Program-made: the position numbers and the translations under genes
Source of the DNA: Moringa oleifera
Taxonomy: Eukaryota > Streptophyta > Magnoliopsida > Brassicales > Moringaceae
DNA: 64,000 nucleotides
Reading direction: 5' to 3'
Assembly (NCBI GenBank): GCA_021397835.1
Contig: JAJFZO010000747.1
Span: 2,501-66,500, forward strand
The notes under the pieces: generated by a model
Seen by the model: only the letters and a program-made list of their open reading frames with translations
Database searches by the model: none
Told to the model about the DNA's origin: nothing
Part shown: in pieces, positions 1 to 11,358 of the stretch
How the letters are laid out: every line of letters begins with the position of its first letter
How positions within the stretch are numbered: the stretch's first letter is position 1

Positions 1-874
1 CCCCCAAAACCCCAAAACCCTAAATGCTAAACCCCTAAACCCTTAAGCCCATAACCCCATAAACCCTTAAACCCTTAACCCCAAACCCCTAAACCCCAAA
101 CCTCAAACCCCAAGCCCTAAGCCCCAAGCCCCCAAACCCCCAACCCCAAACCTAAAACCCCAAACCCAAAACCCTAAACCCTAAACACTAAAACCAGAAC
201 CCCGGACCCCGAACCTCGGGACCCTCGACCCCCGAACCCCGAACCTCGAACCCAGACCCCAGAACCCAGAACCCAGAATTAAGACCCGAAACCCGAGACC
301 CGAGACCCAAAACTCAAAACCTGAAACTCGGAACACCCAAAACCTTGAAACTCTGGAACCCAAAACCCGAACCCCCGAAACCCCCGAAACCCCAAACCTC
401 GAACCCCGAACCCCAAACCCCAGAACCCAGACCCTAGACCCCAGACCCGAAACCCGAAACCCTAAACCCCCAACCCCCAACCTCGAACCTCAAACCCCGA
501 ACCCCGAACCCCAAACCCTGAAACTCGAAACCCCGAAACCCTGAAACCCAAATATCCTGAACCCTAAACCCCAAACCCTAAACTCCTAGACCCTAGACCC
601 TAGACCCTAACCTAAACCCCTAAACCCTAAACCTTAAACCCTAACCCCTAACCCCTAACCCCTAAACCCTAAACCCTTAAACCCCTAAACACTAAACCCT
701 AAGCCCTAAGCCCTAAGCCCTAAGTCCAAAGCATAAAGCCCTAAGCCCAAAGCCCAAAGCACAAAGCCCTAAGCCCCAAGCCCTAAACCCTAAACCCTAA
801 ACGCTAACCCCAAACCCCAAACCCTAAACATGTCCTAAGCCCTAAGCCCTAAGCCCTGAGCCCTGAGCCCTAAG

Positions 875-1158
875 CCCTGAGCCTTGAGCCCGAAGCTCGA
901 AACCCGAAACCCTAAACCTCAAACCCCAAACCCCAAAACCCCCAAACCCCCAACCCCACACCCCACACCCAAAACCCCAAACCCCAGACCCCGGACCTAA
1001 GCCCTAAGCCCTAAAGCCCTGAGCCTTGAGCCCGAAGCTCGAAACCCGAAACCCTAAACCTCAAACCCCAAACCCCAAAACCCCCAAACCCCCAACCCCA
1101 CACCCCACACCCAAAACCCCAAACCCCAGACCCCGGACCTAAGCCCTAAGCCCTAAAG
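875..1158. repeat. Exact 142-bp tandem duplication inside the telomere-like array
   Basis: Positions 875-1016 and 1017-1158 read as identical by eye over the full 142 bp, although the units inside are themselves degenerate. This is a recent unequal exchange or slippage event, or an assembly duplication. Confidence 0.85.
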
Positions 1159-1460
1159 CCCTAACCCCTAGCCCCCAAACCCCTAAAACCTAAAACCTTA
1201 AAACCTTAAAACCCCTAACCCTTAAACCCTAAACCCTAAAACCATTAAACCCTAAAAACCTTAACCCTAAACCCCTTAACCCCTAAACCCCTAAACCCCT
1301 TAACCCTTAAACCTTAAACCCTCAAACCCTTAAACCCTTAACCCTTAAACCCTAAATCCTAAACACTAAACCTGAAACCCGAAACCCCAAACCCCCAAAC
1401 CCTCAAAACCTCAACCCTAAATCCTTAGCCCTCAAATCGAAACCTTAAACACTAACCCCA

Positions 1461-1562
1461 AACCCTAAAACCCCCCAACCCTAACCCCTAAACTCGAAAC
1501 CCCAAACCCCAAACCTTAAAACCCCCCAACCCTAACCCCTAAACTTGAAACCCGAAACCCCA
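1461..1562. repeat. 51-bp tandem duplication in the telomere-like array
   Basis: Copies 1461-1511 and 1512-1562 share a CCCTAAAACCCCCC-type core and differ at only a few positions. It is a second block duplication, older than the exact 142-bp one. Confidence 0.7.
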
Positions 1563-1703
1563 AACCTCAAACCCTCAAAACCCTAAACCTTGGACTCACA
1601 AACCCTAAACCCCAAAACCCTCGACTCGAGGCTCGAGACCCAAGAGCCTAAACCCTAAACCTCTAACCCTAAAAGTAAACCTTGAGCCTTGAACCCTAGA
1701 CCT

Positions 1704-4700
1704 ATCATCCATGTCAAGCTAAGCTACTAGATTCTACTCTATGGCTCCCTCACTGAGCTTTTTTGCACTACCATGGCTAGTGATTTACTTGTGTTGTCTT
1801 TGTCATTCTCTCCTTGAGCAAGTTGTAAAGGTTATTTATGAGCCACCTGCTTGACCTCACGGCAACCTCGCTCGTCTGCATTTCTCGCCATAATGAATAA
1901 GAAGATTAATTTCCAACCATATCGCCCATAGTTGCCTACAAATTCAACATACGCATCTCCTTTGTCCACATTGATAGCCTATGAACCATTGGCTTTAAGT
2001 GATAGGCTTTAAGCCATGATCTTAAACATTGAGTCGTGTGTAATTTCAAAGTTCCAATGTTTTCAAGTTACGAATTTGACTTTTGGCTTACAATAAATTA
2101 TAAGCCATGGATAATATTCCATAAATTAAGGGTCATGACCAAGGCTATGGGCTTAAGGTCATGTTCTATAACCATGCGCTTAAGGTCATGTTCTATGGAT
2201 TCAAGGGCCAAATCTATGGTTGAGTGCCATGGGCTCAAGCTATATGAATAGGCTCATTGTTATGGATATGACCATGAGCTTATGCCTTAGGCAATAACAT
2301 TTACTTTAATAATAGTGTAACATTTGTTTCATCTTTTTTTACATCAAATTTTATTTTATAACATAGGATAAATATTATAATGTTATATAATATTTACCCT
2401 AAGAAATAATAATAAAAAATAAATGATAATAACAATCATAACAATAATTATAAAAATAACAAATTAGCAAATAAATCAATAGCAATTAAAATAATAATAA
2501 GAAGAATAATATAAATTAATATAAGTTAATAATAATAACAACAACAATAATAGTAGTCATAATAATAAAACTAATCATATAACCGTCAATTCAAATCAAC
2601 CTTTTCAATTGTATAGGAAAATGCAGACCATTAGAAGTATTTTAATTAATTCTACAACAATTTACTACCAAGTAGAGAATATTATGAAGTGCCAAACCCG
2701 ATGAAGTAAAAGCCTATAAGTATTTTAATTAATGCGTAACATTCACTAAACTATAGGGTGGGCTCCAAAAACCATGCTCAAAGGTAGTTTTAACTTCCAA
2801 GTTTCAGAGTAACATATTATTTTATTAATTAAATTTTATAAAAACTATGAGTCTCATTTTAATGCATTTAAAAAGTTATATAAGGTAAAGGTTTTATACG
2901 ACTTATTAATGTTTTATAATAACCATAAAAATAACACCAATTAACAACTAAATTATCTATAAAATAGCACCAAATATCCAACAAGCACTAAAAAGTGTAG
3001 AATATCTGCATATCTATGTGTGTAGAAAATGATTGACAACCTTAATTCAAAGTTTTATTTTCTGCAACGAGAATTCTAATGCTTATAAATGAGGCAACAA
3101 GAGAAATTTTAAGGACACCAACCTCATAATCGATCCTCAATAAAAGAAATAGCACCAACGTAGTCTGCATTATAACCAAATATTATCCAATCACTTTTTC
3201 TCCATATAATGCAATTAACAGCTCCCATAGACGCAAGATAGATCCATCAAGCAGGGTAAATATGAGAAATGGGAAACATATTAGATTAATATCTGTGGCA
3301 ACGAGTCAATGATGATAATGCAAAAACGTGATAATGGATACATCATAAATTACCTTTGCAACTACATTGACCTTATCACAGCATGTCATTGCAGCTTCCT
3401 TATAAGGAATTGTACTGCTGCATGAAACACGAAATTATAATGTTTCATCATAAATCTTCTCCACATATTCCACAAATCAGAAGAAGAGACACCCAAAAAA
3501 TTGTGGCCTCAAATCGGAGCAAGATATTATACTTCATATGCAATTAATATCATACTTTCACAATTACATAAATTTAACAAAATCGGTAGATGAGCAAGTG
3601 TGGACAAACTTTGCAATATAATTCACTAACAAAGGCAATACAAGTAAGTGGTGCATGTTGTTTGAAATCTACGCCGTAATATGCCGGACATACAACAAAA
3701 ATATTTCAATGATGAAAATGGTAGATAATTAAAGATAAAATAAAACTGAGCCATAATATAGTCAAATGAGCATACTTGATGTCCCTTACCACAATGTCCA
3801 CAAATGGTAGATAATTAAAGATAAAATTGAAAATTTGAACTATATGAATGAATTTGTAAATTTAGTATGAGAAGAAAAATATCTGCCTATGTAATTTCCT
3901 AAAATACACATGTAAAATGAAGCATGAAAATTTACCGTGGACATAGACATACATGTACATATTTTGCTAGAAGAAAATCCATATCAGACAAAGAGACCTC
4001 CTGGATAACACACAGTTCTGCCACTATCACTTATTTCAACTTTATATTTTCCTTCTTTATCATTTTCCTCCATGTCCTCTGTTGTCCGTAATGTATTCGC
4101 TCACAGAATATCTGAACTTTAATTCATTTTGGCTATGATAGACCCATGTCCAGGATCGATAAGAGGCTCATACGTAGGTTTTACGACTCTTTGGTTTTCC
4201 ACAAGAAAAGGCTACAATCTTTCTTGGTTCCTATCTCTCTTTAGTTCTCGGTCTTTCTCTCTTCTCTTCCTCCGTCTCTCTTTCATTCTCAATCTTTCTC
4301 TCTTTTTCTATCTCCCTTTCTAGCCATTGGTCTTTCTCTTTTCTCTCTCTTTTTCACTCTTTTTCTCTTTCCCTTTTCTACCCTTTCGTCCTCATTTTTC
4401 CTCTCTTTCCTTCAACTACCCTAATTCTTGCCATTTCCATTTTTTGTTTTTCGAAACTCTATTTTTTGTCACAGTTATCCCCTGTGCAGAGACACATATG
4501 ATCATTCCCTTACATATCACGCGAAAGGTATGAAAACACTCTCTTTCTCTTATTTTCTTCTAAATTCTTTCTTCACGTCGCATTTGCATGGGCATCAAAT
4601 TTTCTTCTCATTTAATCTGGCTAGTGGTACTTGTGGATATCCAGATACCCATGACTCTTGCAAACTAGCTCACCCCATACACAAGATCAATCAGGAAAAC

Positions 4701-6075
4701 AGAAAATGAACAACCAAAAATGTGTGTACATTTCCAAAGAAAATTGTTTTAAAATAGAAACCCTTAAACAGCCAAGTCCTACGGCTTGTCACAACAACAA
4801 ATCTATTGAACCCAATAAATGATAAACTCCAAAGATTGGCAAAGAGCGAGTTCAAAGAACCAAGGAAGAGCGCGATAAAGAAAATGGAGAACTAACCCTC
4901 ACTTGCTATGGTTGCTGGTTAAGCCCATAATGTAACCGTTTCAATCATTGTCAATATATTTCTAGGTCCAAACAATGAGTTCCCTCAATAGAAGAACAAG
5001 AGACTGCCATAACAAACAATAAGAGAAAAAAAAAAAAAAGATCCAGGCAGAGATATAAAGAGGGAAGAAGATGCAGAGGGAGAGAGATTTGCAGGCCCAA
5101 TGTAGAGAGAGAGTGAGAGAGATACCTACTTATTATACATTATATATTTTAAAAAATAAAAAAGGGTTACCATTTGAATTTTGAAAGTAAATTAATAGGA
5201 ACTTCATTTTGAAATAAAATGATGTAAAACTTAAAATTAATATATATATTAATTTAAAGATTTGTACAGTCGAAGTTCATGATGATGATGTAAAATATTG
5301 ACAATCTTGGCCGCTCTGCAGCTGCAAAGCTCCTCCAGCTGTCCATGATCTCACGTCAGCTTTTATTTCTCTTGTTCCATCATCCAAAGAAAGGCATTTT
5401 CTGGTCATCTTTTTTGAGATTAAACCCACATTTTCACGCCTGGTGACAATGGGCACCTGCGATGTACCAACCCAGGAACTTGACAACAAGTTCTTTCTCT
5501 AGTAAGTGCAATAAGTGCTCATTTTGTTTGCTATTTGTTTTATTTTATTTTTTTGGAATAAAATAGATCATTATATCGTTTGGATGAAAGTTTTTGACAA
5601 GTACTTGTCACACTTTTTATATAATGTATCATATTTATATTATACATCATATTTATAAAATTATATTAGATTATCATATATTTAAATATTAATAATTAAT
5701 ATATAGTTTTCCAAAATCTGACAAAATTTATCTTCGTATCAATTTCACAAATTAATATTCATATAAAAGTTAACAAAAAAAATATTATTTGAGTGCTTGA
5801 TAAACAAATAAATATTGACTAACATAAAAATTAACTTAGGGTCATTGATAATGCACATAGGATAATGAATCAAAGAGTTATGGGTTTCGAATCAATGGCT
5901 TAGGGTCATGGATCATTACCCATGGGATGTGGGTAGTGGGCGTAAGGCCAGGATGTGGGTAGCGGGCGTAAGGCCATGGACCATTAGCTTATGGTGTTGG
6001 GCAATCGGTGATAGGCTTTGACACTGAGTCATGGGTAATGTGTGATCGCTAGAGTTTTACAGTTTCGGATGTCAG
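1704..6075. other. Gene-free AT-rich subterminal region
   Basis: No exon structure or protein family is recognisable. The section 2280-2600 is very AT-rich with A/T microsatellite-like runs. The section 4190-4460 is a CT-rich tract whose open frames (4129-4323, 4327-4533, 4428-4709) are low in complexity. A short direct repeat is seen at 3716-3741 and 3803-3828. On the minus strand 3777-3802 could encode a zinc-knuckle-like C-G-H-C-G-K-G-H, perhaps a transposase scrap. Blocks near 1980-2045 and 5990-6045 resemble each other. A 70-codon minus frame at 5277-5489 matches nothing I know. Confidence 0.5.
5925..5976. repeat. 26-bp tandem repeat, two copies
   Basis: Copies 5925-5950 and 5951-5976 (GGATGTGGGTAG then GGGCGTAAGGCCA) differ at one base. 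They lie in G-rich sequence that loosely resembles decayed TTTAGGG-type repeats. Confidence 0.75.
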
Positions 6076-6216
6076 AGTTTCAAATTTTGAGGTTTCAAAT
6101 TTTTGTCTTCTCTCCTCTTTGGCCAGTACTTCGCATCCACAAAACCCCTACTTCTCTCTTCATCCACTTTCCCACCTCACTTTTGATCACAACTAAGCTC
6201 ACTAGATAAACCGCAC

Positions 6217-6220
<4 letters not shown>

Positions 6221-6249
<29 letters not shown>
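6221..6249. repeat. CT microsatellite
   Basis: A run of CT dinucleotides interrupted once. It lies in the probable promoter or 5' leader of the TLC-domain gene, a common place for plant CT tracts. Confidence 0.8.
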
Positions 6250-6711
6250 AACTGGTGCCTTTACCTCCTCGGCAAACCCTATGCCTCCCCTCTGTTCTTT
6301 AATTTTAATTTTATTTTTTTACTATTACCTTGTTGGAGGCTGACCACTCTTCTTTGCAGCAATTCTGCGATCCTGCACCTCTTATTTGACTTTTTTGCTC
6401 CTTTTTCCTTTAATGTATGAAATTGGCCTTCTTCCATTGGTATGTTCTTGTTGCTGTTGCTGCTGCTATCTATACTTCTATGTCCAAATTTTCTCTCCTG
6501 TTATTTCCTCTTCCTTGTCAATCTTTTGCAGATTAATATCCTATGATTTGCGTGTACTTTTTTTTTCTTTTATTAGCTCTGTGATTGTTCTGTGATTAAG
6601 TATGTTGATCAATTCTCATACTTAGAGCCAATTAAAGATTTTAATTGTCGACTTCAATGATGTTTCTGTCTTTTTATGCAGTTTGGTTTCGCATTGCAAT
6701 CCCAATATAAC

Positions 6712-9700
6712 ATGATGATGAGTTCTCATTTCCCCAACATCATTGGCCATTATCGTCCAGGCAAAGAATTTCTCTGGCTGGTATCAGTCTTTTCTGGCAT
6801 TATCATATGTAAAATTGTAAGTATCTTTCATAAACCTCATCTGAACAGTTACGTTTTTTATTACAGTAGATGATAATCTGTAGGCTATAATCCAACATAT
6901 GGTGGAAATAGTTCTGCATTGTGTGTTAAAAGTGCATCTGCAATGAACCCTTTAAAGTTTATTGCCCATATATGAACATGGACATACGTGCACCTATTAG
7001 CTTATGCCCTAAAGTTTGATGCTGGGTTTTGAATCATGATCATTTCATAGATAATTATTTTTATAATTAAATTGCATCCAGAAGCTTTGAGCTTTTTGTT
7101 GCCTATGGGGCATTTGAGCTCCAGTTTTTGATCCTCTGAGAGATCAGAGTTTGACGCTTCTGGTGCACAATTTCTGAATCCAAAGTGATGATAGTTGTAT
7201 ATACTTGTCAATCTCTTCATGTCCTGAACTATGCTGGGAATAGCTGAAGAGAATTTAAGTTTCTATTCAAGGAGTTTTCTTCAGTTGCATGTATGTCAAG
7301 GATCAATTTCAAGATCCAAACAGATACTTTGCTCCTTGAGAATTCAAGGTCAACTGGAATGCAAAGAGATGACTGAATGGAGTTTGGATGGAAGCTTGTA
7401 ATCACAGAACTTGTCTGGATAGTGTGTTACTTTTGTATAGTCAACATTTGAAAAATATTCTAGTGTGGAAAATAAAGCCAAGTTGGGTGTGCTGCATTTC
7501 TTCCCACTTTTGAGGGGTGATCAAGATTTCATATAAATGTCTCCCAAGCGTACCTTCTGACAGATGCGTTTCCACCCATCTAATTCTACTAGTTCTTTCA
7601 TGTTTCTTACTGACTGGCAGGAGATAATACTGCATTCTTAGTTGTTTCATACAATTTGGCTGATTCAGTTTACTGACTTTAAAGTTTATGGATTTTTTTC
7701 TTCCAGGTTTATGAATTAACAGGATTTATAAGTCTTTCCTGCTTCAAAACATATGGAAAACTGAGCGACGCCGAAAAAATTGAATGGAACAACCGGTGAA
7801 GTCCTTTTGCATTTTTATTCTTCTTTATCTATCGAAAGGTGTTCTTCATTACCAATTCACATAATCGCCCCAAAAGTGAAGTAAAAATAATAATAATAAA
7901 TTGATATTTCCTGTTGTGCAGGGGTTTTTCGACTTTCCATGCACTTGTTGTAGCATTAGCATCTATGTATTTGTTCCTATTATCGGATCTTTTCAATGAA
8001 AACTTTATTGATGATTTAATCATCAATAGGACATCAGCTGTATCAGACATTACATTGGGGGTAAGTTTGATATATGAAGAAGCACTTCAATGTTTCTTCA
8101 TACATAAATTCTACCCATTAACTAAATTAATGCAAAATATGCAAGCATGTCGAGTTATAGGTACTCTAACTAGTTTTGCTACTCATATATTTTAAAATGT
8201 AAAGGAAAACCGGAAAAAGGAACATCTTCCCAGTACTTTGTTCTGAGAGTGTTTGCTAATTTTCTTATTCATGTTTGCTTACTTTTGTATAGATCTCCAT
8301 CGGTTATTTTCTATCAGACTTGGCAATGATACTCTGGCATTTTCCAGCTTTAGGTGGTTTACAGTATGTAAGTATGAGAAATAATGTTCTTCATGTCAAA
8401 TATTATTGTCTGAGGTTTCTGTTCTCCGCAAATGTTTGATCTTTCTTTCAATTCTGATTAGAATTTTAGGATTCTGTTTTTAAATTGGTTGCCATTTTGA
8501 AAAATCAATGTAACTGAGAGTCTGGACGTATGTTTCAGATGTTCCATGTACATTGGTTGTTAATGATTTCCTGAATTACTGTCAGGTGCTACATCATGGA
8601 CTGTCCATGTTTTCTATCTTTCTCTCTGGCATAAGCGGTCAGGGACAGATTTACATACTGATGGTTCTATTCTCAGAGAGCACAACTCCTTTTGTAAATC
8701 TAAGATGGTAATGTTGAATAAGAAAACTCTTTCTCATCTTCTTTGGTTGTCTGTATTGGCTTACAGTTGTGACTGTATTCAGGTACTTGGATGTGGCTGG
8801 TCAAAAGAGATCTAAAATTTATGTCTTCAATGGTGTTGCCTTGTTCCTTGGTTGGCTGGTACTGTTGAAGACATCCCACAATCTTTTTATGATATTGTTG
8901 ATTTTTGGCTCCTTCACTAGCATGAATGGTTATGGAAATGGAAACTCATTGGCAATGACGCAATCTGGTTAATACAGCAATGAGCTTAACTTACTCAGTT
9001 GAGACGATATCATTTGTTCTTGATGGTGGGGCTTCAATGAAATAAAAGTAGAAATAAATATTATTTGTGAGGCAAACTTGATTTGCTTTTCTTCTCAATG
9101 TTTCTTTATTGTGAATGGAGAGAAGTTAATATAGTAGCTCTGATTGGTATGAGAAAACATGTCCTGCGTTCCATTATTTTAAAAATAAGAGAAAACAACC
9201 ATGTAGGCTAGTCGAAATTTTCTAGTTTTCATATTCTAAGGAAAATAGAAATTTCAATCTCCATGTAATGCTTCCGTTTAGATGAGCATTTTATTTTATA
9301 CCTTGGGTAAAATATCTTTCAGGGTGATGTAAATATTCCCTGGGACAATGCTCAGATTGTGGGATCTTATGCAGTTAATTCTTTCTAAATTACTTGTTCG
9401 TATGTGTGTCCATTGAAATTATATGTTCATCTTGCTGAAATTATTAGGGTGGGATCATTTCAAGTTCTGATATTTGTAATGATTGGTGGCCTTTTAAACA
9501 TTGCTGAAGGTCTGTTACTTGATTTTGTTATGCTTATATCTTCACTGCAGTTGGTAGAAGGGTTTAATGATATCCATTGTCTTCTGTTTCTTTAGGTTGC
9601 CAGGATTCTTTTGTTCATCTTCTTTTTCATCCATATGTTTATCCATTTTAAACAGGTGAGTGGGGCTCTAAGGTTAACTTCAGTGAATGTGCTACATAGT

Positions 9701-10081
9701 CAGAGCTTATGCATTTCTTTTGGACACTTGTGACAACTTAAAATTGTCATAATGATGTGAGATGATCTCAAAAGTATTTCAACCATATCCATGTTCCTGA
9801 ATATTGCTACCCAGAAGACCCTAATGGCAAACTTGATTTTGTGGACAAATAAAAAATTAGATGATGCTCTGGGACTCTCTCTCTCTCCCTCTCTCTCTCC
9901 CCCAAGAGTTGTCTGTATTATTTGTTTGTTCTCTTTCTTTCAGGTCAAGCAAATCTTTCCATTGGGCTTCTACAGCTTGCTTGTGGTACCCCCTGTGTTG
10001 GGAACAATGAATGTGCTTTGGTTTTGGAAGATCACCAAAGGTTTGATAAAGACTCTTTCAAAAGCAAGACACAGCCGGTGA
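6712..10081 (+). CDS. TLC-domain (TRAM/LAG1/CLN8) multi-pass membrane protein
   Basis: Eight coding exons splice to about 267 aa: 6712-6816, 7707-7795, 7922-8060, 8293-8367, 8586-8707, 8783-8858, 9596-9655, 9944-10081. All have GT-AG borders and phases join exactly. The product matches plant TLC-domain proteins (TLCD4/TMEM56-like) from end to end: IEWNNRGFST near residue 57, a GYFLSDLAM segment, the LHHGLS motif, a TTPFVNLRWYLD stretch with conserved residues, and a basic C-terminus. Several hydrophobic helices are visible. TLC proteins lie in ER or related membranes and act in lipid sensing or synthesis; the substrate of this clade is unknown. The start is chosen at the first ATG of the exon, because an ATG at 6676 overlaps the acceptor TTTTTATGCAG. 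An untranslated first exon upstream, around 6.1-6.4 kb, is inferred but not proven. Confidence 0.9.
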
Positions 10082-10470
10082 ATGCCTTGGCATGGAAATT
10101 TGTACTGCATTGTTGGATTTGTTAGAGAAGACGCATGTGAATATTCAAGATTTATACGTTGGATTGAAAATTTGATTTTGATGTACAGATACCTGCCGCA
10201 TGGTAAATTGAATATAAATTATGAATTGTGGTGGACGGCCAGAAAGCCATGGTTTGAGATGCTCTCTTGTGATACTTAGTAGTTTATCAAGCTAAGCAGC
10301 TTCATAATTGGAGTCCTTTGAGCATATATCTTCAGCCTAAGATATGGATGTCAACTACCCAGTGGCTGGAAGGAGTCATGTTCCAGTTCTCTGTTTGTCC
10401 CTTTTAAGTATGTGTTCTTTTTGTTTGTCCGAGAAGTTTATAGCTAGCTTGTGGTTAAACATCTGCTAAT

Positions 10471-10590
10471 AGAAACATCAAAAGGAAGATTACTGGTTTT
10501 ATTTGTTATTGGGGACATTCATAATATATGAGAAACATCAAAAGGAAGAGTAATGGTTTTATTCGTTATGAGTGGCATTCATGATACATG
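10471..10590. repeat. 60-bp tandem duplication downstream of the TLC gene
   Basis: Copies 10471-10530 and 10531-10590 both begin AGAAACATCAAAAGGAAGA and differ at several positions. They lie about 400 bp past the stop codon, in the 3' UTR or just beyond it. Confidence 0.85.
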
Positions 10591-11358
10591 GGAACACATT
10601 GATAGTCCTTTTTGTACTAGATCTTAGGGTAAGGGAGGTGTAAATGAGTGGTTCCCGTCGGAAGCGGTGCCCAGTAGTGGCAGGGTAAATTGCGTGGTCA
10701 AATCGCTTGTGGCTGACAACATCTAACCCCTAATTTCTTAGCAGTCAACTTCCATCAATAATCTGTCCAACGCGCATCGCGGATGGGGTTCTATCTCCTT
10801 ATCACCTCATGGCATTTCAAGGTGCCTTCCTCTTTTTTCCCTTCCACTCTCGAGCACAACTTCCTTTTTCAGGTGTATTAAGTTAACATGTATGCGGATC
10901 AGCTTTTGTTCCTTCTTTCGTTTGTTTTTTCATGGGTGAGATATAATTAACATATATTATATTTCTCCAAAGTGACCTCCTCCATGTTAGCAGCAAAAGT
11001 TAATATTCAATGCCAAACAAGAGGTTTTACCTCCCTCAGTTTCCGTGGAGCTAACTTTCACAGGGTCTGGTTTTTCTCCTTCGGCGTATCCATTTCTGGT
11101 TTACAGGAATAGAAGATGGATGACCGAAAAGCAAATCAACGGCAAGGGGCAGTGGTTGCATACATAAGCAGCAGCAGAGGTATGTTGTAATAGTAGCCTA
11201 GGGCAAATAAACTAGTAAAAGGGGGAAGGTGACGAACCAGCCAGAGAGGGGGCTCTCTGATATTCCTCCATGTTTTTATAATCTAATAGTAGCACATACT
11301 ATCCTGAATAACTATTCAAGGTATTTGCAAAGAGAAGAGGGAAGAGAAAGGCCAAAGG
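10591..11358. other. Intergenic region, TLC gene to MCU
   Basis: This should hold the end of the TLC transcript and the MCU promoter and leader. An overlapping frame beginning at 11229 runs into the MCU first exon in another frame and looks like chance. I see no RNA gene or transposon here. Confidence 0.5.

Larger units (their letters stand above)
1..1703. repeat. Degenerate telomere-like (CCCTAAA)n array
   Basis: The tract is built almost wholly from 6-8 bp variants of the plant telomere unit CCCTAAA (CCCCAAA, CCCGAAA, CCCTAAG, CCTTAAA) with no pure run longer than a few units. The C-rich strand is the + strand, as expected for a left chromosome end. Variant units come in blocks: CCCGAAA/CCCAGAA near 200-560, CCCTAAG near 700-880, CCTTAAA near 1190-1350. 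The array decays into unique sequence near 1700. It is either subtelomeric DNA just inside a telomere or an interstitial block; the sequence alone does not decide. Open frames in it are low-complexity artefacts. Confidence 0.9.

Noticed and set aside
181..480. 99-codon minus-strand ORF rich in Gly, Ser, Phe and Val
   Set aside because: It is a translation of the telomere-like repeat and has no gene features.
4129..4709. Three overlapping plus-strand ORFs
   Set aside because: They come from a CT-rich, low-complexity tract (Leu, Ser, Phe) with no domain or splice logic.
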